This document shows, one piece after another, positions 1 to 9,269 of a DNA stretch of 64,000 bases. Made by a program: the position numbers and the translations under genes. The first letter of the stretch is position 1; each line of letters begins with the position of its first letter. This DNA comes from Gemmata massiliana (GTDB lineage: Bacteria; Planctomycetota; Planctomycetia; Gemmatales; Gemmataceae): positions 804,879 through 868,878 of the forward strand of contig HG799465.1 of NCBI GenBank assembly GCA_000531095.1. The letters run 5' to 3'. The notes beneath the pieces were generated by a model, which ran no database searches, was not told where the DNA came from, and worked only from the letters and a program-made list of their open reading frames with translations.

Positions 1-2
1 TC

Positions 3-302
3 CGCGTGTCCGGCGACAAATGGACCTGGTTGGTCGGAGGCACGGACCAGAAGCGCTACGCAATGACGCTCCGACCCGACACGAACCCGAAGGAAATCGA
101 CCTCACGCAGCTCACCGCGGACGACGCCCCGCTCCAGGAACGGCGCGGCGAGAGCACTGGCGCGGTGGTCCTCCGGGGGATTTACACGATCGAGGGTGAC
201 AAAGCGAAACTCGTGACCGCGCCCAACCCGCTTCCGCGCCCGACCACGTTCGACGCGGACGACGGTCCCCCGGTTTGGGTACTGGAACTGCAAGGGAGGT
301 AA
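3..302 (+). CDS. TIGR03067-domain protein, 5' truncated by the window edge
   Basis: The frame is open to the left edge, so the true start lies upstream; the GTG at 6 is only the first start-like codon visible. The visible part has the C-terminal half of the planctomycete TIGR03067 domain: a short beta-rich region, GIYTIEGDKAKL, then a P-T-F segment and a final hydrophobic strand ending VWVLELQGR. Function of the family is unknown. It is followed after 4 bases by a second and then a third gene of the same family, so this is a tandem paralogous set, probably one transcript. Confidence 0.75.
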   Translation, partial: RVSGDKWTWLVGGTDQKRYAMTLRPDTNPKEIDLTQLTADDAPLQERRGESTGAVVLRGIYTIEGDKAKLVTAPNPLPRPTTFDADDGPPVWVLELQGR

Positions 303-306
303 CGCC

Positions 307-807
307 GTGCGTTGCGCTGTACTGGTGCTGCTCGTCGTACTGATCGGCTCCGCGCACGCGGCACCGGTGCCCAAGCACCTCATGAAGGAGGGCGACCACC
401 CGGACCTCGCCGCGCTACAGGGGAAGTGGAGGCTCACCGACATCGCGCTCAACGGCACCTCGCTCGGCCCCGGTATCTTGGACCAAGTAGAGGCCACCAC
501 CGAGGTGCTCGATAACACGGTCGCGATCACGCTCTCCAAGCTGAACGCGCGGTTGTCCGGTACGTTCAAGCTCGACACGAACGCGAGTCCGCGGCGCCTG
601 ACCTCGACCGACATGAAGGAGACCGACCTCAACGGCAAACCGTCGGCGACCTTAGACCCCGAGCCGTTCGTGATGATTTACAAGATCGAGGGCGATACAC
701 TCGTTCTGGCCATCAACACCGGCGACCAAAAGGAAGCCCCCAAGGGCTTCAGCGGCAAGGACGGGGAGAGCACCGCGTCGCTGACCTTTACCCGCGCCAA
801 AAAGTGA
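307..807 (+). CDS. TIGR03067-domain exported protein
   Basis: 166 residues. An N-terminal hydrophobic stretch followed by AHA-A looks like a Sec signal peptide, so the product is probably exported. The mature part begins with the family signature LAALQGKWRL and contains the second signature around residues 120-135 (MIYKIEGDTLVLAI), ending in a strand with LTFTRAKK. The biochemical role is not known; members are often found in paralogous sets in planctomycetes. The GTG at 307 is preceded by GGGAGG (293-298), a good ribosome binding site. It lies between two relatives with gaps of 4 and 9 bases. Confidence 0.85.
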   Translation: MRCAVLVLLVVLIGSAHAAPVPKHLMKEGDHPDLAALQGKWRLTDIALNGTSLGPGILDQVEATTEVLDNTVAITLSKLNARLSGTFKLDTNASPRRLTSTDMKETDLNGKPSATLDPEPFVMIYKIEGDTLVLAINTGDQKEAPKGFSGKDGESTASLTFTRAKK

Positions 808-816
808 GAGACAGTC

Positions 817-1518
817 ATGCCCAAGTTCATCGCGCTCGCACTGCTCGTGTCCTGCGCCGCACTCGGCAGCGGGTGCGGCCGGTTGACCGAGCCGAACGCG
901 CGCTCCGCGGACGTTAGCGCGGATCACAAGAAGCTCCAGGGTTTGTGGCGCATCGACACGTTCGATAACGGCCGACCGAACCGCACGGACGCCGAGAAAG
1001 CCCGCGACAACGAAGACCTGAAGTACGTCCGGTTCCGGTTCGACGGGGACCGGATGGCGATCCTCGACGGCGGGCGCGTGGAGTTCGCTACGCGGTTCGC
1101 GCTCAACGAAAAGCTGAACCCGAAGTTGATGACGCACATCCGCGCTGGCGCAGAAGAGGTGACACTCGCCACCGCCCGGGGGACGCAGCGCGTTACCGCT
1201 CGCGGGACGGTCCGTAGTACCTCGCGGTCGGGCGACGCCCCCGCTACCCCGCAGGAGGCGAACGGGTGGAGGTGGATCTACAAGTTCGACGGGGAATCGC
1301 TCGTCGTCGCGTTCACCCGGGACGAGAAGAAGGCCCCTCCAACGGAGTTCAAGTCCCGCCCAGACGTATCCGAACCGGGGAAGCCCGATGTACCCGGCGT
1401 CGTTCTCATGGTCCTGAAAAAGGCGAACGAGGAGTCATCGGGATCGTTCAGCGGCACCTCCCGCTCGGGAACGTCGCGCGGCACCTTCCGCGGTACGTCC
1501 CGCGCGACCTCCAAGTAA
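817..1518 (+). CDS. TIGR03067-domain lipoprotein with Arg/Gly/Thr/Ser-rich insert and tail
   Basis: 233 residues. The N-terminus has a hydrophobic segment followed by GSGCG, a plausible lipobox with Cys20 as lipidation site. Family signatures are KLQGLWRIDTF near residue 35 and WIYKFDGESLVVAF near 154. It differs from its two upstream neighbours by a low-complexity insert around residues 122-140 (ARGTQRVTARGTVRSTSR) and a C-terminal tail built from repeats of the type SGTSR/RGTSR/RGTFR. The tail is basic and hydroxyl-rich; its purpose is unknown. Function of the domain itself is not established. Confidence 0.82.
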   Translation: MPKFIALALLVSCAALGSGCGRLTEPNARSADVSADHKKLQGLWRIDTFDNGRPNRTDAEKARDNEDLKYVRFRFDGDRMAILDGGRVEFATRFALNEKLNPKLMTHIRAGAEEVTLATARGTQRVTARGTVRSTSRSGDAPATPQEANGWRWIYKFDGESLVVAFTRDEKKAPPTEFKSRPDVSEPGKPDVPGVVLMVLKKANEESSGSFSGTSRSGTSRGTFRGTSRATSK

Positions 1519-1658
1519 CTGTGCTGCGTGGTCGCGCCACCGAAATAAGCGGCGCGACCACGCGGTTCACAAAATACTCCGGCCTCAGCGTTCAGTTCCC
1601 GAAACCGGTCCGCCCTCCCCAAAGTAGCCCTCCGACCGCCTTTTCAGGTTCCCACGCG

Positions 1659-3881
1659 ATGCAGCTCCTGGCCCCCATGATGTTGCTCGGCGCGACCGCG
1701 GTGACCGTACCAATCGCGCTGCACTTCTTCTACCGCGCGCGGTACAAGCCGCTGCCGTGGGCGCCGATGAAGTTCATCAAGGAGGCCGTCGAGCAGACCA
1801 GTCGGCGCCTCAAGTTCCAAGAGTGGGTGCTGCTCGCGCTGCGGTGCCTGGCGCTGATCCTGCTCGCCGTCGCCATCGCGCGCCCGGGGCGCGAGTCCGC
1901 GTCGCCGAGCGGGTCCGAAACCATCGACGCGGTGTTCGTGTTTGATACGTCGTACAGCATGGCCGCGCGCGACGGCGAGCGGACGCGCCTCGAGCGCGCG
2001 AAGGAGGCCGCACTCGCCGTTCTCGAAACGCTGCCCAACAAATCGTCGGTCCAGATATACGCCTGCGCCGACCGCGCCAGTCTCCTCGGCCCGGTCTCGC
2101 GCTACAACCGCGACCAGGCGCGACAGGTCATCCAGTCCGTCGAGGTCACGAGCCTCTCGACGGATGTCCTGCCGGGGCTGACCGACGCCCTGACCGCGGC
2201 CGAGAGCGGCACCGCGCCCGCGAAAGAGATCTACGTCTTCTCCGACATGCAGAAGAGCGGGTTCGAGCGCCAGCAGGGTGCCGTGCGTGCCAAGTGCGAG
2301 GAGATCAAGGCGCGGGCGAACCTCGTTTTCATCCGGTGCGGGAACCCGGAGCGCAAGGTGTCGAACGTTTCCATCACCGACGTAAAACTGCTCGCCGCGA
2401 TCCCGCACACCCGGACCCGCGTGCCGTTCGTGGTCACGGTCCGCAACACGGGCCGCGAGGCGGTCCGCGGGGTGAAGGTGGCGCTCGAACTCGATGGCAA
2501 AGCGGTCGAGCGCGACGTGGTACAGATCGAGCACATCGACCCAGGCACGAACGCGGAAGTGACCCTGACGGGCGGCCTCGACGAGGCCGGCGCGCGGCTC
2601 CTCGCGGTGTTCGTGGACGGCGACGGGGTCGAGGGGGACAACGTGCTGTACAAGATCATCGGCGTGCGCGACAAGGTGCGCGTGCTGCTGGTCGCGTACC
2701 CGTTCGCGGGCCAGCCCGCCACCGACGCGGGCGACTGGTTCGTGCGGAAGGCACTCGTCCCGTTCGACCCGGACCGCGACAAGGACAAGATCGAGCGGTA
2801 CTTCATCGAAACGGAATCTGCTCTTCCCCAAGAGGTCGGCCCCGAGAAGCTCGCGGGGAAGGACATCGTTTACCTCCTTAACGCCGCGGCCCGGACCGAC
2901 GACCCGCTCTCGGGCCTGTCGCCCGCGTTCGTGACGAAGCTCACCGAGTTCGTGCGGGCCGGGGGCGGGCTGGTGATCGGGTGCGGCGACCTGGTTCAGG
3001 CGGGCGCGTACAACCGCGTGCTCGGGAGCGCCGGGGCCGGGCTGCTCCCGTTCCCGCTGCGCGACGCGCGCGACACCCCGGACGCGACCCCGTTCGTCCC
3101 GGCCGCGGAGAGCATCGACGCCGCGTCCGTGTTCGGACAGGTGAAGCCCTATACCGACTGGCTGCGCCGCGCGACGGCCACGCGCATGTTCGACCTCGAC
3201 GAATCGGCCCCGAACGGCGGGCGCGTTCTAATGCGCACCACGCAGGGCGCGCCGCTGGTCGCGTCCCGGGTCGGCGGCGAGGGCGAGGTGATCTTCTTCG
3301 CCACGTCGCTCGACGAGACCTGGGGGCGCGTGATGTCCGACGGGCAGCTCGCGGTCCCGATGACGACGTACATCGTCTCGCACCTCACGGGCCGCAAGGT
3401 GCCGGGCGGCACCCGCACGGCCGGGGACACACTGAGCTGGACGCCCCCCATGATCGCGCCGGGTTTCGAGTTGGTGAAGCCGCGCCCGCGCGGCGCGAAG
3501 GCGAGCGACAAAGTGCGTCCGCGCGTGAAACTCGCTGAACCGCGGTCCGAGGTCGGGCAGAAGCTCACTGTGAGCACCGCCGATGCGCTCGTGGCCGGTG
3601 AGTACGCGATCGTACCCGTCGGCGCGCCGGAAACGGACGGCGTCACGTTCGCCGTGAACCCCGATCTGCGCGAAACGGAGAACCTCGACGCGATCTCCGA
3701 CGGCGAGTTGGAAAAGCTGCTCGGGTTCCGCCCCGCGATCATCACGGCCGGGGCCGGGACCGAGACGGCCGTGCGCGAGCGCCGCACCCGCGGCGAGTGG
3801 ACCCACTGGTTCCTGCTGGGGCTGCTGGTCCTGCTGGTCGGCGAGGCGACCTGGGCGTGGTTCTGCGGGAAAACGTGGTAA
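1659..3881 (+). CDS. BatA-like VWA-domain membrane protein
   Basis: 740 residues from the ATG at 1659; the same frame is open further upstream but only overlaps the preceding gene. The N-terminus has the BatA-type pattern: a hydrophobic helix, the motif ALHFFYRARYKPLPWAPMKF, then a second membrane helix (about residues 55-70). A von Willebrand A domain follows, with a MIDAS-like DTSYSMA at about residue 95. A large periplasmic-type middle region and a C-terminal membrane helix (LLGLLVLLVGEATWAW) complete it. VWA proteins of this type usually partner MoxR AAA ATPases and DUF58 proteins, which may lie outside the window. The next gene, also VWA, starts 55 bases downstream, suggesting one operon. 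Exact role unknown, probably envelope-associated. Confidence 0.82.
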   Translation: MQLLAPMMLLGATAVTVPIALHFFYRARYKPLPWAPMKFIKEAVEQTSRRLKFQEWVLLALRCLALILLAVAIARPGRESASPSGSETIDAVFVFDTSYSMAARDGERTRLERAKEAALAVLETLPNKSSVQIYACADRASLLGPVSRYNRDQARQVIQSVEVTSLSTDVLPGLTDALTAAESGTAPAKEIYVFSDMQKSGFERQQGAVRAKCEEIKARANLVFIRCGNPERKVSNVSITDVKLLAAIPHTRTRVPFVVTVRNTGREAVRGVKVALELDGKAVERDVVQIEHIDPGTNAEVTLTGGLDEAGARLLAVFVDGDGVEGDNVLYKIIGVRDKVRVLLVAYPFAGQPATDAGDWFVRKALVPFDPDRDKDKIERYFIETESALPQEVGPEKLAGKDIVYLLNAAARTDDPLSGLSPAFVTKLTEFVRAGGGLVIGCGDLVQAGAYNRVLGSAGAGLLPFPLRDARDTPDATPFVPAAESIDAASVFGQVKPYTDWLRRATATRMFDLDESAPNGGRVLMRTTQGAPLVASRVGGEGEVIFFATSLDETWGRVMSDGQLAVPMTTYIVSHLTGRKVPGGTRTAGDTLSWTPPMIAPGFELVKPRPRGAKASDKVRPRVKLAEPRSEVGQKLTVSTADALVAGEYAIVPVGAPETDGVTFAVNPDLRETENLDAISDGELEKLLGFRPAIITAGAGTETAVRERRTRGEWTHWFLLGLLVLLVGEATWAWFCGKTW

Positions 3882-3936
3882 GGGTTCCAGAAGCCGGGTT
3901 CGCAACGGTGGCCGGTCACGACGAGTGTAACGACTT

Positions 3937-6531
3937 ATGAACGCACTGTTCGCACCTACCTCGTTGTTCGCCGATGCCCCCCTCATGGGGCTGTTTTGGG
4001 GACTGTTCAGCGGCGAGCCGCAGGTTCGGGGCGGAATCGTCCCCTGGGCGGCGATCCCACTGGGGCTGATCGCGGTCGCCGCGGTCGTCGTACTCTACGC
4101 GAAAGAAGCCGGGCGCCTGACGACCGGCCAGCGGTTGCTTCTCACCGGCGTGCGCGCGGCGACTTTGGTCGTAGTCGCGTTCCTCCTGATGCGCCCGGTT
4201 TGGGTCAGCGACAAAACCGGCGAGCGCCCCCGGACCGTCGCCGTGCTCATCGACGTGTCGCAGAGCATGGACCAAAAAGACCCGCGCCCGAACGCCGACG
4301 ATCAGTGGCGCGCGGCCCTCGCGTTCAACCTCCTCGAACCCGGCAAGCCCTTCCCCGCGGAGTCGCCCCCGGACCGGGGACCGGGGTCCGAGCGCCCCTC
4401 GCGCCTGGAGGTCGCCCGCGCCGCGCTCACCAACCCGCGGCTCGATCTCCTCAACAAGCTCAAAAAGGCCGGCCCGCTCGAGATCTCCACGTTTGGCCCC
4501 AGCCGCACCGGGCGCGATTCCGGCGACACCACGTGGATCAAGACCGTCACCGCGGACCAACCGCGCACCGCACTCGTGAGCGCCGCCCTTGAGCTACTCA
4601 ACCGCGATGAGAACGAGCAACCCGCGGCCGTGGTCCTCGTCACCGACGGGCGCGAGAACGCCAGCGACAAGAGCCTCGCCGAACTCGCGGAGCGGTACCG
4701 CGCGCGCCGGATCCCGCTCCACATCTACGGCGTCGGCAGCTCCTCATTCGGCCAACTCCGGCTGCGCGACGCGGGCGTCCCGGAGTCGGTGTTCATCGAC
4801 GACACCGTGGCCATCCCGGTCCGCTACGCGGTTCGAGGCGTTCGCGAGGGGACGGTCGACATCGTGGCGAAGTTCGGCGACCGCGAAGTCGTAGCCAAGC
4901 GCGGCATCCCGGTCCGCGCGGGCGACGACCTGCGCGAGGTGCTCACCTTCGTGCCGACCAAAGAGGACTCGGAGTCCAAGAAGCAAGAAATTACCGTCAC
5001 GATAACAGTAACCCCCGGTGGAGCAGCCGGTGTCGCCACGGACACACTCACCGACTCGACCACCAAGCCCACACAGGTCACCACCAAGAAACTGAAGGTG
5101 CTGGTAGTCGAAGGGCTGCCCCGCAAGGACTTCCAGTTCCTCCAGCGGGCGCTCCTGCGCGACCGCCGCGTGGACGCGCGGTTCTTCCTCACCGAGGGCG
5201 ACCGCGAAGCGATGAAGTCCGGCTACCCGTGGTTGCTCGAATTCACGCGCCAACTCAACGGCACGCTCAGTCTGGAGCGCGAGGAGTTCCGCAAGCTCAT
5301 CAACGAGTACGATCTACTCATCCTCGGCGACGTACCGGGCAAGTTCTTCTCGCGCGAGCAGCAGCAGGTCATCAAGGAGTTCGTGGCCGAGGGCGGCGGA
5401 ATGGTTCACATCGCCGGGAAGTGGAACGGGCCGACCGGGTGGCTCAACGAAGAGAGCGGGCAGGCGACCATCGCCGACGTTCTGCCGGTCGAGTTGAAGC
5501 CGGTCAAGTTCGCGATCCAGCCGCCCCAGGGCCGGTACTACCAGCCGTTCGTCCCGGCGCTCGCGCCGACCGCGACGCGAAACCCACTCGTGACCCTCGA
5601 AGACGACCCGCTCGACAACGGGGACTTGTGGGGGCGGGTCACACCGGTCGGGATGATCGACACCCCTCCGGCCCCCGATTCGAGCCGCACCGCAAAGAAA
5701 CAGCTCCAGCCGATCGAGTGGTACTACCCCGTTACGCGCCTCAAGCCGGGCGCGGAAGCGTTCCTCGTCCACCCGACCGCCCGCACCCCCGAACCGGACA
5801 ACCGGGCGATGCCGTTGCTCGCGGGGCACTACTACGGCAAGGGCTACGTCCTGTTCTGTGCGTTCGATGACACGTGGCGGTGGCGGTTCAACGAGGCGGA
5901 CCGGTATTTCGGCCGATTCTGGAGTCAGTGCGTGTACCTGGCCGGCGTACCCCGCGCGCTCGGGACCAAGTTAACACAGGTGTCACTCGATACGCTTGAA
6001 CCGATACAGGGCAAGAGCGGCCAGATTTACGCCCGCGTGCTCGACGAGAACTTCAAACCGTACACCGCCGAGGAGATCGACGCGACCCTGGAGAAACTCG
6101 ACCCGGACCCAAACGACCAAGCCCCTATCTCGGCGATCAAACTGCGGAAACTCCACGGACAAGACGGCGAGTTCGTGGCCCCGCTGCCGTTCAACCAGTC
6201 CGGGCGTTTCAAGCTCACGGTGACGCCGAACAACAAGTCCCCAGCGAACCTGGAGTATCGCGTCAACCTGTCGCCCGACCACGAGCAGGCGCCCGGCGGG
6301 CTGGCGGAACTCGAAATGATGAAACTCGCGGCCGATAGCGGTGCGGTCGAGCAGCCCGGCAAGTTCTACCACGAGGAAGACTTGTTCAAGTTGCCGAACG
6401 AAGTGAAGCCACAGTACACGAAGTTCACCCGGCGCGACGAAATCGTCCTGTGGAACAAGTGGTGGATGGGGCTCCTGATCTGCTTGCTGTCGCTCGAATG
6501 GTTCTTGCGTAAATTCTGCGGACTGAGTTGA
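3937..6531 (+). CDS. VWA and glutamine-amidotransferase-like membrane protein
   Basis: 864 residues. Two hydrophobic segments at about residues 37-55 and 68-85 are followed by a VWA domain with a MIDAS-like DVSQSM at residue 106 and a TDGRENAS element near 229. Around residues 450-500 is a class-I glutamine-amidotransferase-like Rossmann segment (LLILGDVPGKFF, then GGGMVHIAGKWNG), as often seen in planctomycete and bacteroidete VWA membrane proteins. A last membrane helix is at the C-terminus (WMGLLICLLSLEWFLRKF). It lies 55 bases after the BatA-like gene and is probably its partner in one envelope complex. The enzymatic role of the amidotransferase-like part is doubtful; no nucleophile Cys was identified. 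Confidence 0.8.
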   Translation: MNALFAPTSLFADAPLMGLFWGLFSGEPQVRGGIVPWAAIPLGLIAVAAVVVLYAKEAGRLTTGQRLLLTGVRAATLVVVAFLLMRPVWVSDKTGERPRTVAVLIDVSQSMDQKDPRPNADDQWRAALAFNLLEPGKPFPAESPPDRGPGSERPSRLEVARAALTNPRLDLLNKLKKAGPLEISTFGPSRTGRDSGDTTWIKTVTADQPRTALVSAALELLNRDENEQPAAVVLVTDGRENASDKSLAELAERYRARRIPLHIYGVGSSSFGQLRLRDAGVPESVFIDDTVAIPVRYAVRGVREGTVDIVAKFGDREVVAKRGIPVRAGDDLREVLTFVPTKEDSESKKQEITVTITVTPGGAAGVATDTLTDSTTKPTQVTTKKLKVLVVEGLPRKDFQFLQRALLRDRRVDARFFLTEGDREAMKSGYPWLLEFTRQLNGTLSLEREEFRKLINEYDLLILGDVPGKFFSREQQQVIKEFVAEGGGMVHIAGKWNGPTGWLNEESGQATIADVLPVELKPVKFAIQPPQGRYYQPFVPALAPTATRNPLVTLEDDPLDNGDLWGRVTPVGMIDTPPAPDSSRTAKKQLQPIEWYYPVTRLKPGAEAFLVHPTARTPEPDNRAMPLLAGHYYGKGYVLFCAFDDTWRWRFNEADRYFGRFWSQCVYLAGVPRALGTKLTQVSLDTLEPIQGKSGQIYARVLDENFKPYTAEEIDATLEKLDPDPNDQAPISAIKLRKLHGQDGEFVAPLPFNQSGRFKLTVTPNNKSPANLEYRVNLSPDHEQAPGGLAELEMMKLAADSGAVEQPGKFYHEEDLFKLPNEVKPQYTKFTRRDEIVLWNKWWMGLLICLLSLEWFLRKFCGLS

Positions 6532-6549
6532 GGGCGATTCTCGGTACTC

Positions 6550-6749
6550 AGCCCCGGAGGGGCGTGGGCGTGTAGCCGGGGGTGAAACCCCTGGCGGGCT
6601 ACCCGAGCCGACCGGAGCCGTATTCGTGTTGGAGACCGCGGGCGCGTAGATCTGACGCGCCGGCACAACGTAAATGGGCGCGTGCCCCGACCGGTATTGC
6701 CCCGCCAGGGGTTTCACCCCTGGCTACGCGCCTACGCCCCTCCGGGGCT
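6550..6749. repeat. Foldback repeat R1, about 50-bp arms
   Basis: Left arm 6550-6599 begins AGCCCCGGAGGGGCG; right arm 6699-6749 ends CGCCCCTCCGGGGCT. The arms are inverted copies with only a few mismatches and enclose about 100 bases. A related copy is at 31525-31614. It fills most of the gap between two genes on the same strand, so it may attenuate or terminate transcription, or be a nonautonomous mobile remnant. No ORF is credible inside. Confidence 0.8.
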
Positions 6750-6781
6750 AAATCTAAAACCCCTGCTTCGCGCCGTTGCAC

Positions 6782-9046
6782 ATGACTCACATACTCGGAC
6801 AACTCCAGCACTGGCGGTTCACGGAGCGACTGGTCCGGCTCGCGTGGGGCGGCGCGCGGTGGGGGGCCGCCGTCGGCGCCGTGCTCGCGGTCGCGTGCCT
6901 CATCGACTGGACCGCCGACCGTTACCTCGGTTCCGAGTCGTGGCGCCAGTTTCTCAAAGACACCTGGGTCTTCGCCCCCGCCTCGGCGCCCACGGCCGAA
7001 GAGCGCTGGCTCACCGAACACCTCCGGCTCCACCACGGGTTCCGGCCCCCGGCCGCGGCCGTTATCGACGACTCCCCCCAATGGCTCCGGGTCTGTATGA
7101 CCTGCGGGCAAGTACTCTTCGCGCTCGTACTCGCGTACTACTTGCTCGTCCGCCCGTGGCGCAGAACGCCCTCGGTGGACGAACTCGCGGGCCGGGCCGA
7201 AGAAGCGATCCCCGAGTTCGGGCACCGGCTCGTAACCGCGCTCCAACTGAACCGCCCGACGGCCCGCACACAGGGCATGTCCCCGTCACTGATCGCGGAC
7301 GTCACGCGCGAAGCGGGCGAGATCGCGGTGCGCCACAATCTCCTCAAGCTGATCGACTACCGGCGCCTCGCGTTCGCGGCACTGGTCGCGGGTCCGATAC
7401 TGTGCGGGTGGGCGGCTTACGCGGCCGCGAAGCCCGCGCTGGCCAGCGTACTGGTGAAGCGCCAGTTGCTCCAGAGCGTGGAAATCCCTCGCACAATTCA
7501 CCTGCAAAACGTTTCGCAAGAAGTGTGGCCGACCGGCGCGGAAGTCGAAGTGCGGTACAAGGTTACCGGTGATTACCCGCGCCCGTGGTTCACCGAGTGG
7601 CTCCGTGCGGAGCACGGGTTCACGCTCCCCCCATCCACGGGCGGGTTCTCCGGGCGACTGCGAGTCGAACCGGACGGGCAACCGGAAGAGAGCTACGACC
7701 TCGTCTACGAGAAGGCCATTGAGGGCGAGGACGGGGCCGCGTACTTCGTGGCGAAGCTCCCCGCGTCGTCGCTCGATTTCAGTTTCACCGCGCGCCTGGA
7801 CAACGGGCGGACGCGCGAATCGGGGCGCATCCGGTTCGAGCCGCCGCCACAACTGAGCAGCGACAGCGACGCGATCACCGCCGAGCAGTGGCTCCCGAAG
7901 TACCTGGGCACTCAACCCACCGGCGCGCCTTACGTCCGCAAGAGCGACGGCGGAGTGCGCGGAGAGGTGACGGACGCCCTGCCACTGTCCCAGATCCTCG
8001 TCGAAGCGAAGTTCAACAAACCCGTGCAGAAAGCGCGGTTGATCCCCATCGTGCGCGACGGCGTGCGAGAAAAAGACTACCCGGACGGCCCCGCCGACTT
8101 CCACGCGCCGCGCGACGTTGGCGCGGATCGCAAGTCCGCGGTGTGGCTGTTCCCCACCACCGGCAAAACCATCGGGTACCGGATCGAGTTGACCGACGAC
8201 CGCGGATTCGTGAACTCGGTCCCGATCAGGCGCAACGTGCGCATGCTGGAAGACCGCCCCCCGACCGTCGCGTTCATGCCCGAATCGATGCGCCACCCGG
8301 ACTCGACCGACTACGACGGCAGCCCGGACGCGAAAATCGCGCACGAGTGGGGTGACAAATTCCCGCTGGCCGAGGGCGGTCGGGTCATGGTGATTTATCA
8401 CGCCCGGTCCGAACAGGGAATCAGTCGGGCGAACATCGCGTACCGGGTGATCCCTAAAGGCGTCGCACCGGACGCCTACCCGAAAGAGCTTCAGGACATC
8501 CAGCACCCGCGACAAGACCCCGAGAACAAGGTGTTCACCCGGCTGACGCTGAAACCGGTCACCGCGGACCTCAAAACGGTCGGCAAGTACGTCCCGGATC
8601 TGGGCCTGTTCGAGAAGTCCTGGCAGGGGTTGAGCAAGCTGGACCGGTTCCGCGTGAACGTCGAATTTTACTCGTTCCCCTCACCCGATCCGAGCACCGA
8701 ACCGGGTGGGCTGGAGGCAGGCGGGCGATACATGTTCGAGATCGACGGACTCATTAAAAAGGTGCCCGACAGCGGCGGCGGATTCACCACCGCGAAACTC
8801 GAACTGGGCGACACGGTTGAATTGTTCATGGAGGTGTTCGATAAGAACCCCACGCCCGGGCGCGCGCCCGGGTACACGAAAGAGGCGCGTCGAAAAACGC
8901 TCGTGAGTGCCGAGGACGCGATGCTGGCCCTGAAGATGCGGGACGAACAGAACCGCCGGCTCCAGGACAAGTTGCGCGATCTCGCCGCGGACCAAGCGAA
9001 CGTCTTCCGCGAAACCGTGACTCCGCCGAAAGAGCCGAAAAAGTAA
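6782..9046 (+). CDS. DUF4175-like membrane protein of unknown function
   Basis: 754 residues from the ATG at 6782 (a TTG two codons earlier is less likely). Three hydrophobic helices lie in the first quarter: about residues 20-45, 100-122 and 195-215. The rest is a large extracytoplasmic-type region rich in short beta segments, ending in a charged helical stretch (MRDEQNRRLQDKLRDLAADQ). Arrangement and position directly before a giant coiled-coil protein resemble DUF4175-type proteins; this family assignment is an inference from architecture. It follows the two VWA genes, so a shared role in the cell envelope is likely. Confidence 0.65.
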   Translation: MTHILGQLQHWRFTERLVRLAWGGARWGAAVGAVLAVACLIDWTADRYLGSESWRQFLKDTWVFAPASAPTAEERWLTEHLRLHHGFRPPAAAVIDDSPQWLRVCMTCGQVLFALVLAYYLLVRPWRRTPSVDELAGRAEEAIPEFGHRLVTALQLNRPTARTQGMSPSLIADVTREAGEIAVRHNLLKLIDYRRLAFAALVAGPILCGWAAYAAAKPALASVLVKRQLLQSVEIPRTIHLQNVSQEVWPTGAEVEVRYKVTGDYPRPWFTEWLRAEHGFTLPPSTGGFSGRLRVEPDGQPEESYDLVYEKAIEGEDGAAYFVAKLPASSLDFSFTARLDNGRTRESGRIRFEPPPQLSSDSDAITAEQWLPKYLGTQPTGAPYVRKSDGGVRGEVTDALPLSQILVEAKFNKPVQKARLIPIVRDGVREKDYPDGPADFHAPRDVGADRKSAVWLFPTTGKTIGYRIELTDDRGFVNSVPIRRNVRMLEDRPPTVAFMPESMRHPDSTDYDGSPDAKIAHEWGDKFPLAEGGRVMVIYHARSEQGISRANIAYRVIPKGVAPDAYPKELQDIQHPRQDPENKVFTRLTLKPVTADLKTVGKYVPDLGLFEKSWQGLSKLDRFRVNVEFYSFPSPDPSTEPGGLEAGGRYMFEIDGLIKKVPDSGGGFTTAKLELGDTVELFMEVFDKNPTPGRAPGYTKEARRKTLVSAEDAMLALKMRDEQNRRLQDKLRDLAADQANVFRETVTPPKEPKK

Positions 9047-9269
9047 CCCCGGTGTCTGACCCGCGCCGGGAACGGGTATTAGTTACTGGGGATTTTCGGG
9101 CGCCCGGCGAGTCATTTGCATGCCTTGCCGCCGGGGCGCGTTTTCCGAAACGTTCGCGTAACAGAGCGAATGCTTTCCGATTGAATTCCGTCTACTGCGA
9201 TTGGATACTGGAAAGACTTCTCACCGGGCCGCCGCTCTCCGCGTCCCAACCGCCTCAAGGAGGCCGCCG

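Noticed and set aside
1266..1658. An N-terminal extension of the BatA-like protein
   Set aside because: It overlaps the TIGR03067 lipoprotein gene in another frame and has no family similarity; the membrane-protein pattern starts at the ATG at 1659.
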